Of a stretch of 64,000 bases of DNA, positions 28,990 through 37,393 are shown piece after piece; within the stretch, counting starts at the first letter, position 1, and each line of letters starts with the position of its first letter. Source of the stretch: Rhodocyclaceae bacterium. GTDB lineage: Bacteria > Pseudomonadota > Gammaproteobacteria > Burkholderiales > Rhodocyclaceae. The notes under the pieces were generated by a model. That model did no database searches and was not told where the DNA came from. It saw only the letters and a program-made list of their open reading frames with translations. Location: contig JAGRGB010000168.1 in the NCBI GenBank assembly GCA_020445745.1, positions 48,275 through 112,274 on the forward strand, in the 5' to 3' direction. The position numbers and the translations under genes are program-made.

Positions 28990-29334
28990 TCATGCTTCGA
29001 GCTCAGCGGCGCGCAGGCGCTGCCGGTCGACCTCGGCAGCGAGCGCCCCCGCCACCGTCTCCGGCACCACCTGGCGGCTGTGCCAGACCTCTACGCTGCG
29101 GAACAACCCGGCCGTGAAGAACGGGTCGCTGCGCATGTGCGCGTCGAGCGCCGCCTCGTCGGGCAGATCGAGGATCATCAGGCTACCGGCAACGACGCCG
29201 TCCTCGCCCAGCAGCGGCCCGCCGAAGCGGAAGGCCTGCGCGCGCGAGGCGACGAACTCGAGGTGGGGCAGGCGCGCACGCACGCGCAGCTCGGCGCCAC
29301 CGTCACGGTCCATGCACTTGAGAATGAACAACAT
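28990..29334 (-). CDS. YciI-family protein
   Basis: 114 residues from ATG 29334, with GGAGG upstream. The ferredoxin-like YciI fold is recognisable: MLFILKCMDRDGGAELRVRA, an acidic/His helix (ARLPHLEFV), GGPLLGEDGVVAGSLMIL and DPFFTAGLFRSVEV. YciI-like proteins are small cytoplasmic dimers of mostly unknown role, some catalysing dehalogenation or lactone chemistry. It starts 11 bp after the globin stop, so the two are probably co-transcribed. Confidence 0.88.
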   Translation of the reverse strand: MLFILKCMDRDGGAELRVRARLPHLEFVASRAQAFRFGGPLLGEDGVVAGSLMILDLPDEAALDAHMRSDPFFTAGLFRSVEVWHSRQVVPETVAGALAAEVDRQRLRAAELEA

Positions 29335-29345
29335 GCTGGCCTCCT

Positions 29346-29768
29346 TCAAACCGCGGCCGCGGTCGCAGCGCTGCCGCTGATCATGGCCTCGGCGAGGGCC
29401 GCGTAGGCGGCACACCAGGCCGCCTCCACGTCGGCCGTGAAGGCCGCGCCGAGGCCCACGCGCAAGGTGTCCACCAGCGCGCGGCCGACCACCGCGTAGT
29501 GGCGGGGCTCGACCCCGTAGCCGGCATGCCGGCGACCCAGCGCGTGCAGCGTCGGCAGCAGCCGGTCGAGGTCGTCCAGGCCGCGCACCGCCGCCGCGAG
29601 CACCTGCATCAGCCGGGCGCGCTGCTCGCCCATCTCGGGCTTGAACATTGGCCGCAGCTCGGGCGCGATGCGGAACAGCTGGGCGTAGAACGCCCGGGCG
29701 ACACCATCGGGATCGGCGGCGAGGGTCTGGAAGCTGGATTGCACCCACTGGATCTGTTGCGCATTCAT
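29346..29768 (-). CDS. Single-domain bacterial globin
   Basis: 140 residues, the length of Vitreoscilla-type haemoglobin. Globin helices are visible: the A-B region VQSSFQTLAADPDGVARAFY, FRIAPELRPMFK (CD corner), the proximal His in LHALGRRHAGYGV (F helix) and YAVVGRALVDTLRVGLG (G helix). It lacks the FAD/NAD domain of flavohaemoglobins. Likely roles are O2 or NO binding. GGAGG lies upstream, and the YciI gene follows in the same transcript. Confidence 0.88.
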   Translation of the reverse strand: MNAQQIQWVQSSFQTLAADPDGVARAFYAQLFRIAPELRPMFKPEMGEQRARLMQVLAAAVRGLDDLDRLLPTLHALGRRHAGYGVEPRHYAVVGRALVDTLRVGLGAAFTADVEAAWCAAYAALAEAMISGSAATAAAV

Positions 29769-29908
29769 CGTGGCACCTCCGGTGCTTGGTGGGGCGGCGG
29801 ATCGACCCGCCGCACGAGGTCCACTTCAGCACTCGGCCCCACCGCCCGCATGAGGCCCCGGTCCCGTTGGCACGACGGCGGGCCGGGACGAGCGCCCCGC
29901 CTCGCAGC

Positions 29909-31003
29909 TCAGCCCTCGTCCCGCCCGAAGCCCCGCTCGCGCGCCCACACGATCGCCCGGTTGCGGCTGGCGAAGTCGAGCTTGGCGAAGATCGACGAGA
30001 CGTGGTTGCGCACGGTCTTCTCGCTGATGCCCAGCTCGGTGGCGATCTCGGGGTTGTCGAGACCGCGGGCGATGCGGTCGAGCACCGCGCTCTCGCGTGC
30101 GGTCAGGTCGGCCAGCCGGCGACCGTCGGCCGGCGCCGGGGCACCACCGTGCTCGAGCAGGAAGGCGCTGACCGCTTGCGACAGCGTCTGCCAGGCCGGC
30201 TCGTCTGCCATCAGGTCGTGGTTGCCGCTGGCCAGCGCGACGAAGCGCGCGCCGGGGATGCCCTGGGCGAGCAGCTGGCCCTGGGCGAACGGCACCGTCG
30301 CATCGCGCCGCGCATGCAGCACCAAGGTCGGGCAGGCCACCCGCGCCAGGCGGTCGGCGACGTCGATCTGCCAGAACAGCTCGGTCAACCGGCGCGCCTG
30401 GCCGGGCGTCGCCGAGGCGCGCTGGATCGCGCAGAAGGCCGCATGGGCGGCGGCGCTGCCCTCCGGCATCGCCTTGGTCGCGAAGACCTGCCGATAGGCC
30501 GGGTTGTCCTGCCCCCAGCCGACCTCGATCATGCGCAGCAATATCTCGCGTTCGGCGCGATCCGACGCCGAGGGGTCCCGCACCGCGCGCCCCTGGGCAT
30601 AGCTGCCGCACAGCACCAGCGCCTCGACCCGCTCGGGATGGCGGACGGCATATTCCAGCGCGATCGGGCCGCCGTGGCAGAAACCGAGGATCGAGAAGCG
30701 CTCCAGCCGGGCGGCGTCGGCGACCGCCTCCATGTCGGCCACCATGCCGTCGAAGTCGAGCTGGCCCGGGCTGCGCTCCGAGAGGCCGAAACCGCGCCCG
30801 TCGAAGCGCGTCAGGCGGCGACCTTCGGCGAGCAGCTCGAGCCAGTGTCGCCACAGGGGCGTATCCCGGTCCTCCTCGATGTGGGACATCCAGTTGGAGG
30901 ACTTGAGGATCGCCGGGCCACTGCCGAGCTGCTCGAAGGCGATGCGCACGCCGTCGCGGGTCGTACAGTAGCGCACGACGGGAGGCTGATCGATCGGGTT
31001 CAT
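29909..31003 (-). CDS. Alpha/beta hydrolase fused to a LuxR-type HTH domain, Cys at the nucleophile position
   Basis: 364 residues: hydrolase domain 1-290, LuxR/GerE HTH about 300-360 (LTARESAVLDRIARGLDNPE, EIATELGISEKTVRNHVSSI). The hydrolase part has FDGRGFGLSE and a nucleophile elbow GFCHGG with Cys109 where Ser is usual. An acid follows in LHARRDATVPF and a His in SGNHDLMADEP. Such fusions are thought to sense a small ester, lactone or similar ligand and regulate transcription; a Cys nucleophile may slow turnover and favour sensing. Targets are unknown. It is divergent from the exported inhibitor gene at 31137. Confidence 0.9.
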   Translation of the reverse strand: MNPIDQPPVVRYCTTRDGVRIAFEQLGSGPAILKSSNWMSHIEEDRDTPLWRHWLELLAEGRRLTRFDGRGFGLSERSPGQLDFDGMVADMEAVADAARLERFSILGFCHGGPIALEYAVRHPERVEALVLCGSYAQGRAVRDPSASDRAEREILLRMIEVGWGQDNPAYRQVFATKAMPEGSAAAHAAFCAIQRASATPGQARRLTELFWQIDVADRLARVACPTLVLHARRDATVPFAQGQLLAQGIPGARFVALASGNHDLMADEPAWQTLSQAVSAFLLEHGGAPAPADGRRLADLTARESAVLDRIARGLDNPEIATELGISEKTVRNHVSSIFAKLDFASRNRAIVWARERGFGRDEG

Positions 31004-31136
31004 CTTGGCAACGGGTCACGGGCGATTCGGCCTCCATGGTACCCCCGCCGCCGGCGTGGCGGCATTCGCGCCGCGGCCCGCGCCGACACCGATTGGCTAT
31101 GATCCGAGATTGCCTGCCAGCGCCCCGGAGCCGACG

Positions 31137-31946
31137 ATGCGCCCTGCCCTGCTGTTCCTGCTTAGCCTGCCCGCGGCCGCGGCGACCGGGGCGACCACGG
31201 CGGCCTGCACGCCGGCATGGTTCGACGCCGTCGAGGCCCGCCTGCCGACCCGCGACGGCCAGGGCCACGGACCGGACCGCGGCTCGGACGAGTGGCGCTC
31301 GGCGATCGAGTTCCGCCTCGGCGTCCGGGGCGAGCCGACCGTCCCGCCACGCGCCAGCGAAGCCTGGTGCACCTGGATCGCGCAGCGCCTCGATGCCATG
31401 CCCGAGGCGCCCGCGGCCGGCGGCCCGGCCTTCGACTGCGCCCTCGCGAGGGGCCGGGTCGAGGAGACGATCTGCCGGGAGCCCGACCTCGCCAGCCTCG
31501 ACCGCCAGCTGAGCGGCGTCTATCGCGCCGCGCTGAAGAAGGCCGCCAACGAACACCCGCCGCAATTGAAGGCCACGCAGCGCGGCTGGATCAAGGGTCG
31601 CAACGACTGCTGGAAGGCCGACGACCTGCGCCAGTGCATCGTCGACAGCTACCGCCAGCGCATCCTCGAACTGCAGGCCCGTTACCGCCTGGTGCCGCTG
31701 ACGGGCCCGGTCTTCTATCGCTGCGACGACGCCCCTGATTCGGAACTGGTGGTCCATTACCTCGCAACCGATCCGCCGTCGCTGATCGCCGAGCGCGGCG
31801 ATACGACTTCGCTGATGGTTCGACAACCGAGCGGCAGCGGCGCCCGCTACCAGGGCGGCAACGAGTCGCTCTGGGAACATCAGGGCGAGGCCACGGTGCA
31901 GTGGGGGTTTGGCGCCGAGGCCATGCACTGCCGAGTGGCGCGCTGA
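31137..31946 (+). CDS. Exported DUF1311/LprI-MliC fusion (lysozyme-inhibitor-like)
   Basis: 269 residues with a Sec signal peptide (MRPALLFLLSLPAAAATGAT). Residues about 95-180 match the DUF1311/LprI domain: FDCALARGRVEETICREPDL, LDRQLSGVY, TQRGWIKGRNDCW and CIVDSYRQRI, with paired Cys for disulfides. The C-terminus matches MliC/PliC C-type lysozyme inhibitors (VFYRCDD, GARYQGGNESLWEHQGEA, MHCRV). Periplasmic protection of peptidoglycan from lysozyme is the likely role. The start is chosen for the GGAG and signal peptide; a 44-codon upstream extension is ignored. Confidence 0.87.
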   Translation: MRPALLFLLSLPAAAATGATTAACTPAWFDAVEARLPTRDGQGHGPDRGSDEWRSAIEFRLGVRGEPTVPPRASEAWCTWIAQRLDAMPEAPAAGGPAFDCALARGRVEETICREPDLASLDRQLSGVYRAALKKAANEHPPQLKATQRGWIKGRNDCWKADDLRQCIVDSYRQRILELQARYRLVPLTGPVFYRCDDAPDSELVVHYLATDPPSLIAERGDTTSLMVRQPSGSGARYQGGNESLWEHQGEATVQWGFGAEAMHCRVAR

Positions 31947-32134
31947 GTTGCCAGCCCCCGGTTGCCGCACCAGGACGCCTCGACAATGATCGCCTCGAAC
32001 GTCGAGCCCGACAGATTGCCCGGCTGCAGGGGCTGGCTCCTCGCCCCGGATCGCGCTCCGGGATGACGGAGATCGCCCCGCCGATCGATCGGGAACGGCG
32101 GGGCGGCTGGCGTATCCGCGCGGCGCTTGCTGGC

Positions 32135-32968
32135 TCAGCGCCGCTCGACCACCACTTCCAGGTAGGCCGACGGGGCGACCATGGTGCCGTCGGTGGCCAC
32201 GTTGTGCTGGTCGATCAGGCCCATCAGGTCTTCGTGCAGGCTGGCCTGACGCTCCGCGTCCAGGGCCGCGAAGGCCTTGTGGATCGGGCCGTAGTAGGCG
32301 CGGAAGATCTCCATGAAGTGCTCCGGCGAGCGGTAGCGGAAGACGAAATCCTTCTCCGTCACGCGGATCTCGCGGGCACCGGCACCGAACAGGGTGTCGA
32401 GGTGCTGGCGGGTACCCCACAGGGCCGGCGACTTCACCCCCTGGGGCGGCGGCAGGTAGCGGCCGATGACCTTGAAGATCGCCCCGACGAAGCTCTCCGG
32501 CGTCCAGTTGGCGAGCCCGATCCGGCCGCCCGGGCGGCACACGCGCAGCATCTCGGCGGCGGCCTGCTCCTGGTTGGGGGTGAACATCACGCCGTAGGTC
32601 GAGGCGACCACGTCGAAGTTGCCATCGGTGAAGGGCAGGTCCTCGGCGTCGGCGAAGTGGAAGCTCGCCGTCAGGCGTTCGCCCCTGGCACGCTCGGCAC
32701 CGCGCTCCAGCAGCGCCGGCACGTAGTCGGTCGAGGTCACCTCGGCCCAGCGGCGGGCGGCGGCCAGCGTGAAGTTGCCGTTGCCGGCGGCGACGTCCAG
32801 CACGGTCTGGCCGGAGCGCACGTCGAGGGCCTCGGCGAGTTGCTCGCCGACGATCTGCAGCGTGGTGCCGACGATGGCGTAGTCTCCCGAGGACCAGGCG
32901 GCGTTCTGCTTGGTCTTGATGGCCTCGAAGTCGGGGGTCTGGGCGACGAGAGTGGCGGTGGCGTTCAT
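32135..32968 (-). CDS. Class I SAM-dependent methyltransferase
   Basis: 277 residues from ATG 32968 (CAGGAG upstream). The SAM-binding motif I is LDVAAGNGNFTLAAARR, the acidic strand 2 end is STDYVPALLERG, and FHFADAEDLPFTDGNFDVV with LRVCRPGGRIGLANW complete a Methyltransf_11/25-like core, as in UbiE/COQ5 relatives. The substrate is unknown. It is divergent from a CadC-like regulator 245 bp away, which may control it. Confidence 0.88.
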   Translation of the reverse strand: MNATATLVAQTPDFEAIKTKQNAAWSSGDYAIVGTTLQIVGEQLAEALDVRSGQTVLDVAAGNGNFTLAAARRWAEVTSTDYVPALLERGAERARGERLTASFHFADAEDLPFTDGNFDVVASTYGVMFTPNQEQAAAEMLRVCRPGGRIGLANWTPESFVGAIFKVIGRYLPPPQGVKSPALWGTRQHLDTLFGAGAREIRVTEKDFVFRYRSPEHFMEIFRAYYGPIHKAFAALDAERQASLHEDLMGLIDQHNVATDGTMVAPSAYLEVVVERR

Positions 32969-33213
32969 CGTGGAATCTCCTGTGGGTATGGGTTGGGTCT
33001 TGCGCCGCGCCTTGTCTTCCGCGGCCTTGCGACCTGGGTCCAGATTGCGCCTGATCGCCTTTTCGAACTTGCAGGGTCGCTGCATAAGTGCTGCATATTC
33101 GCCGCAGCCTGTCCGCTGCTGCGGCGCCGGATATCTGCAGACATGGCCGGGACGCCCGCTCCCGCGTACATTGGCAGCGTTCGAGTCAGGGCATCGACGG
33201 CCAAGGCCACCGG

Positions 33214-34800
33214 ATGATTTTTCGCTTCGAAGACATCGAGCTGGACACCGACCGCTACGAGCTGCGCCGTGGCGGAGCCGTCTGCCCGGTGGAGCCCCAG
33301 GTCTTCGCGCTGCTCGAGCTGCTGTTCGCCAACCCCGAGCGGCTGATCACCAAGGACGAGCTGAACGAGCGGATCTGGAAGGGCCGCATCGTCTCGGAGG
33401 CGGTGGTGAACAGTCGCATCCGTTCCGCGCGGCAGGCCATCGGCGACGACGGCAAGGCCCAGCGCCTGATCAAGACCGTGCACCGCCGGGGTTTCCGCCT
33501 GCTGGTCACGCCCGAGGTCGAGGACACCACCACGCCACCGGCGGTGGCCTGCGAAGCCACCGTGGCCCCGCCGCCCGAACCCGCCATCGCCATGCCACCG
33601 CCGGCCGAACCCGGCGGCCCGCCCTCGATCGCCGTGCTGCCCTTCCAGTGGCTGTCGGCCGACGCGCTGCAGGCGACGCTGGCCGACGCGGTCGCCCACG
33701 AGCTGATCGTCGAGCTGTCGCGCCTGCACTGGCTGGTGGTCATCGCGCGCGGCTCGTCGTTCCAGTTCCGCGGCCCCGGGCTGGACCTGACCGCCGCCGG
33801 CGAGCGCCTCGGCGCCCGCTACCTGCTGACCGGCACGGTCGCCGTCGAAGGCAAGCGCAGCGCGGTGGCGGTGGAGCTGGTGCGCGCCGCCGACCAGCAC
33901 CTGCTGTGGGCGGACCGCTTCGAAGGCCCGGTCGAGGACCTGCTCGGGTTGCGCTCGACGATGGCCCGCGACATCGTCGCCACCATCGACTATCGCATCC
34001 CGATCGCCGAGGCGACGCGGGCCGCCGGCACCCCGACCGAGAGCCTCGACGCCTGGGGCGCCTACCACCGCGGCCTGTGGCACATGTACCGCTTCAACGC
34101 CCGCGACAACGCCCAGGCGATGCAGCTCTTCGAGCGCGCCGTGCACACCGACCCGCTGTTCGCGCGGGCCCACGCGGCGCTGTCCTTCACCCACTTCCAG
34201 AACGCTTTCCTCGGCTACGCCCGCGATGTCCCCGCCGAGCGGCGGCTGACGCGCGAGTTCGCCGAGAAGGGCCTCGCCCTCGACCCGCTCGACCCCTTCA
34301 GCAACCTGTGCATGGGACGCGCGGACTGGCTGGAAGGCGACATGGAGCGCGCCTTCCCGTGGTACGACCGCTGCATCGAGCTCAATCCCAACTACGCCTT
34401 TGCCCACTACAACCGGGCGCTGGCGGACGTGATCGTCGGCCAGGGCAGCCGCTGCGACGCCGGCATCGGCAAGGCCATGTCCCTCAGCCCGATCGACCCG
34501 CTGCGCTACGCCCACCTGGCCACCCGCGCCTTCGCCCACCTGGTGCGCGGCGACTACGCCGCCGCCTGCGAGTGGGCCGAGCGAGGCGCCCGCGCCCCCA
34601 ACGCCCACGTGCATATCTTTGTGATCGCTGCCCTCGTCAATGAGCTGGCCGGCAAGCGCAGCGCCGCCGACAGCTGGGCCGCCGAGGTCCGGCGGCGGAT
34701 GGACGGCTACCGCCCGGAACTCTTCTTCAAGGCCTTCCCGTTCCGCGACGACGGCACCCGCGACACCATCCGAGGCGCCTTCACGCGGCTCGGGCTCTGA
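33214..34800 (+). CDS. CadC-like winged-helix regulator with TolB-like and TPR domains
   Basis: 528 residues from ATG 33214. An OmpR/PhoB-type winged helix occupies residues 1-100 (YELRRGGAVCPVEPQVFALL, LITKDELNERIWKGRIVSEA, LIKTVHRRGFRLL). A Pro-rich linker follows, then a TolB-like N-domain-type segment (PSIAVLPFQWLSADALQATL, GARYLLTGTV, LLWADRFEG) and TPR-like helices (FERAVHTDPLFARAHAALSF, CIELNPNYAFAHYNRALADV). No receiver domain and no clear TM segment, unlike CadC. Proteins of this layout are common in proteobacteria; ligands are unknown. The N-domain order suggests DNA binding with a protein- or ligand-sensing C-terminus. Confidence 0.88.
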   Translation: MIFRFEDIELDTDRYELRRGGAVCPVEPQVFALLELLFANPERLITKDELNERIWKGRIVSEAVVNSRIRSARQAIGDDGKAQRLIKTVHRRGFRLLVTPEVEDTTTPPAVACEATVAPPPEPAIAMPPPAEPGGPPSIAVLPFQWLSADALQATLADAVAHELIVELSRLHWLVVIARGSSFQFRGPGLDLTAAGERLGARYLLTGTVAVEGKRSAVAVELVRAADQHLLWADRFEGPVEDLLGLRSTMARDIVATIDYRIPIAEATRAAGTPTESLDAWGAYHRGLWHMYRFNARDNAQAMQLFERAVHTDPLFARAHAALSFTHFQNAFLGYARDVPAERRLTREFAEKGLALDPLDPFSNLCMGRADWLEGDMERAFPWYDRCIELNPNYAFAHYNRALADVIVGQGSRCDAGIGKAMSLSPIDPLRYAHLATRAFAHLVRGDYAAACEWAERGARAPNAHVHIFVIAALVNELAGKRSAADSWAAEVRRRMDGYRPELFFKAFPFRDDGTRDTIRGAFTRLGL

Positions 34801-34896
34801 GCGCGCGAGATCGTGCCCTGCGCCCGACGATCCGGCCGACCCGGGCTTTGGGGGCGCGCACCGCGCCTCGATCATCCGCTCCGGGAGTTCCCCATC

Positions 34897-35331
34897 ATGA
34901 GCCACATCCGGCCCCTCGCATCGCTGCTCGCATTCGCACTCGCAGCTGCACGACAAGCGGCCGAGGTCGGCAGCGAACGCCTGCTGGCCGCGGCGGACGA
35001 GCCCGCAAACTGGCTGAGCTACGGGCGCGACTACGGCAACCAGCGCTTCTCGCCCCTCACCCAGATCGATCGCCGCAACGTGCACCGGCTGGTGCCGCGC
35101 TGAATCTATCAGACCGGCCTGTCCGCCTCCTTCCAGGCCACGCCACTGGTGGTCGACGGGGTGCTGTACCTGTCGATGCCCTTCGACCACGTCGCCGCCA
35201 TCGACGCCCGCAGCGGCCGCGAACTGTGGCGCTACGAGCACCAGCACCATGTGCTGCGGCCCGGCCAGCCGGGGCCTGGCGTTAGCTGCCGGCAAGGTCT
35301 TCATCGGACCGTGGACGCATGGCAGAAATGA
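34897..35331 (+). pseudogene. PQQ-dependent dehydrogenase (quinoprotein) fragment
   Basis: This is the 5' end of a quinoprotein alcohol dehydrogenase gene. It has a GGGAG site, a signal-like start (MSHIRPLASLLAFALAAARQ), then WLSYGRDYGNQRFSPLTQID and VHRLVPR. A TGA (35101-35103), probably a former TGG, interrupts, and the same frame resumes with IYQTGLSASFQATPLVVDGV and LYLSMPFDHVAAIDARSGRE. A shift then follows near 35275 and the sequence ends where the GNAT gene begins. Less than 150 of the usual about 560-600 codons remain. The intact N-terminal homology shows recent decay or insertion into a functional gene. Confidence 0.82.
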
Positions 35332-35848
35332 GCGGCGCATCGAAATCTTCTCCACCCAGACTTTCGCCCCCCGTACCCCTGACCGCCGAGGACGATCTCT
35401 CGGACTTCGACTGCGGCGAGCCCACGCTGAACGACTGCTTGCTTCGTCGGGCGCTGAAGATTGAAAGCCGATTCTCGCGCACCTATAGTGTCTGCGACGG
35501 TTGCCGGGTCGTCGCGTATTGCTGCATTTCCGCCGGCGCGGTGGCGCGTGCGGCGGCCTCGCGCAAGATTCGTCGCAACGCACCGGATTCGATCCCGGTT
35601 TCCCTCGTCGGCCGCTGGGCAGTCAGCCGGGACCATGCAGTCAAAGGACTCGGGGCCGACATCCTCTCGGACGCGCTGCGCCGAATCGCCGTTGCGTCCC
35701 AGTCGATGGGTATCGGGGCGGTGCTGGTTCACGGCAAGAACGACGCGGCGAAACGCTTCCAGATCAGGTGCGCCGAATTCCTCGGTATCCGGAAGTGAGC
35801 CACACGCTGTTTCTTCCCATCGAGACGGTGGTCGCGGCCTTCGACTGA
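35319..35848 (+). pseudogene. Frameshifted TacT-like GNAT acetyltransferase toxin, orphan
   Basis: The GNAT domain is typical of toxin-antitoxin acetyltransferases of the TacT type. It begins LTAEDDLSDFDCGEPTLNDC, continues with VVAYCCISAGAVARA, RRNAPDSIPVSLVGRWAV and GLGADILSDALRRI, then GIGAVLVHGKNDAAKRF. The annotated frame stops at 35798. The natural C-terminus (YPEVSHTLFLPIETVVAAFD) lies in another frame ending at 35848, consistent with a one-base deletion near 35775. The acetyl-CoA motif (usually QGRGLG) reads AVKGLG. No DUF1778-type antitoxin gene precedes it; instead it abuts the broken quinoprotein gene. TacT enzymes acetylate aminoacyl-tRNA. Loss of the C-terminus may have disarmed it. 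Confidence 0.8.
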
Positions 35849-36052
35849 GTTCCGCAAATGTCTGTCCGAGGACATCGGGCACTCGAGGCGGCAATCTTCG
35901 ATTGGCAGGAGCTCGACCCGAGGAACCGCTCAGCCCGCGCAAGAAAGGCAGCGGAAATGCTGAGCATACCGGCCGGACAGTGCTCGGCGCGTTCCAATCG
36001 CCGCCGCAAGATTCGAGGACGACAAGCGAAGATTCTTGACGCGCTCACGGAA

Positions 36053-36240
36053 TGAACCTGGCCCCTTATGCCCGTGTTGACATGCTACCGGAATAGACCT
36101 GACCCCTCATGCCCTGCGCATGCTACCGGAATAGACCTGACCCCTCATGCCCTGCGTGTTGACATGCTACCGGAATAGACCTGACCCCTCATGCCCTGCT
36201 CATGCCCTGTGACCCCTCATGCCCTGACCCCTCATGCCCG
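36053..36240. repeat. 37-bp tandem repeat array, three perfect copies plus degenerate flanks
   Basis: A 37-bp unit beginning CATGCTACCGGAATAGACCT recurs without change at 36081-36117, 36119-36155 and 36163-36199. The spacers are 1 bp and then 7 bp (the latter GTGTTGA, also found before copy one). A decayed copy precedes the array from 36053. Partial units of the form TGACCCCTCATGCCC follow to 36240. It immediately follows the GNAT pseudogene. Spacers are not unique 30-mers, so it is not CRISPR. Confidence 0.9.
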
Positions 36241-36257
36241 GTGACGCGACCGCGCCC

Positions 36258-36286
36258 GCCCCGCCCCGCCCCGCCCCGCCCCGCCC
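36258..36286. repeat. GCCCC pentanucleotide tandem repeat
   Basis: Five perfect GCCCC units and a truncated sixth. It directly follows the 37-bp array and is non-coding. It is prone to slippage or assembly error. Confidence 0.85.
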
Positions 36287-36692
36287 AGGGAATTCGACGG
36301 CACGGCCATGCCGATCGCCGGGTTGGTCGCGGCAGGGAGCACGCAGTTGTCAATCTTCGGCGTGAGCGGGTCGTCGAACGGGAGGATCCTCCCGGGAACC
36401 AGCGTGCCCGACTCGAACTCCTCGCTGCCGCGGTTGACGAATCCCGCGGTGGCCGCGGCAAGAGATGCTGTCAAGACTCTCGACCCTGCGGCGGCACACA
36501 GCATGTTCGCTGCCGTTGGTCGCAGTCCGTTACCATTGCCGGATGGCCGTGTTGAATTCGCGCTCAACCGGTGACGGCCATTCGCCGGCGATGGCTCGTG
36601 GCCGACCACCGCTGCCGAAGGCGAGCGCGCGGCACACTGGGCCGACGCTCGGCCCAGGTCCGGCCACCGTAATCCACCCCGAGGAGACGTCG
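36287..36692. other. Intergenic, no supported gene
   Basis: About 400 bp between the repeats and the SnoaL-like gene. Opposing open frames (minus 36232-36609, plus 36308-36574) overlap, and neither has a recognisable domain or a good ribosome site. The minus-strand one has a faintly signal-like hydrophobic start (VLTASLAAATAGFV) and could be a relic. Confidence 0.4.
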
Positions 36693-37058
36693 ATGCTGAC
36701 GATGGAGAAGACGACCGACTACGTGAAACGGTGGGTCGCCGCGTTCGAGTCGAAAGACCTCGATCGCGTGCTGGCCTTCTACACCGACGACGTGGTCTTC
36801 CACTCGCCGTTGATTGCGCGGCTGAGCCATGACCCCGGCGGCACCGTGCAGGGCAAGGCGGCGCTGCGCGCCTACGTGAAGAAAGGCTTCGAGGTGTTCG
36901 ACCACATCAAGTTCACCGTGCTCGACGTGCTGCGCGGCGTCGACAGCATTGCGATCCACTACAAGGGCATCACGGGCACGCATGTCGTCGAGGTGCTGTT
37001 CTTCGACGCGGACGGCATGGTTCGCGAGTCGTACGTGCACTACGCGTCGCCTGCTTAG
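36693..37058 (+). CDS. SnoaL-like/NTF2-fold protein
   Basis: 121 residues from ATG 36693 with GAGGAGA upstream. The cone-shaped NTF2-like fold is recognisable: TTDYVKRWVAAFESKDLDRV, LAFYTDDVVFHSPL, KGKAALRAYVKKGF-like segments and the C-terminal strands VVEVLFFDADGMVRESYVHY. Family members are polyketide cyclases, isomerases or ligand binders; no catalytic assignment is possible. It is a single gene in a region of repeats and pseudogenes. Confidence 0.85.
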   Translation: MLTMEKTTDYVKRWVAAFESKDLDRVLAFYTDDVVFHSPLIARLSHDPGGTVQGKAALRAYVKKGFEVFDHIKFTVLDVLRGVDSIAIHYKGITGTHVVEVLFFDADGMVRESYVHYASPA

Positions 37059-37393
37059 CCACGGAGCGCCGGTAGCTCATGCCGTGCGCTGGCCAGTTGC
37101 GGCGCCGGCAGCCTCGAGACAAGCTTCTCCGACACGTACGCAAGACGGCGGCAAGGTCACATTGCGACCGATGGCGGCCGTCCGCTGCTGGCGGTAATGT
37201 CCGACATGACCCTGAGCCCTGCCGACCGGCTCACCTTCGAACCTGCCGCTCGAGCGACAACATCGACTGGAGCAATCCCAACGACCGCTTCCGCGCCGTT
37301 CGCGCGGGCGACGAATGTCCGATCCGGAAACGGTCGAGCGGGCGCATCCGCCAATCACCGGCGAGGGCCCAAAGCAAGCGCCCCACTCCCCGC
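37059..37393. other. Convergent intergenic region, no gene seen
   Basis: Between the SnoaL-like gene and the end of the tail-sheath gene. Short open frames only; no terminator hairpin with T-run recognised. Confidence 0.45.

Noticed and set aside
29826-32540. 904-codon minus-strand frame
   Set aside because: Crosses the hydrolase-LuxR gene in another frame and the exported inhibitor gene on the opposite strand; no protein signature.
32965-35583. 872-codon minus-strand frame antisense to the CadC-like regulator
   Set aside because: GC shadow; the plus strand carries a clear winged helix and TPR sequence.
36053-36240. CRISPR-like array
   Set aside because: Repeats are directly adjacent with 1- or 7-bp gaps and no unique spacers; no cas genes.
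36232-36609. Minus-strand 125-codon frame with a hydrophobic start
   Set aside because: No ribosome site, runs into the GCCCC repeat and ends there; no family resemblance.
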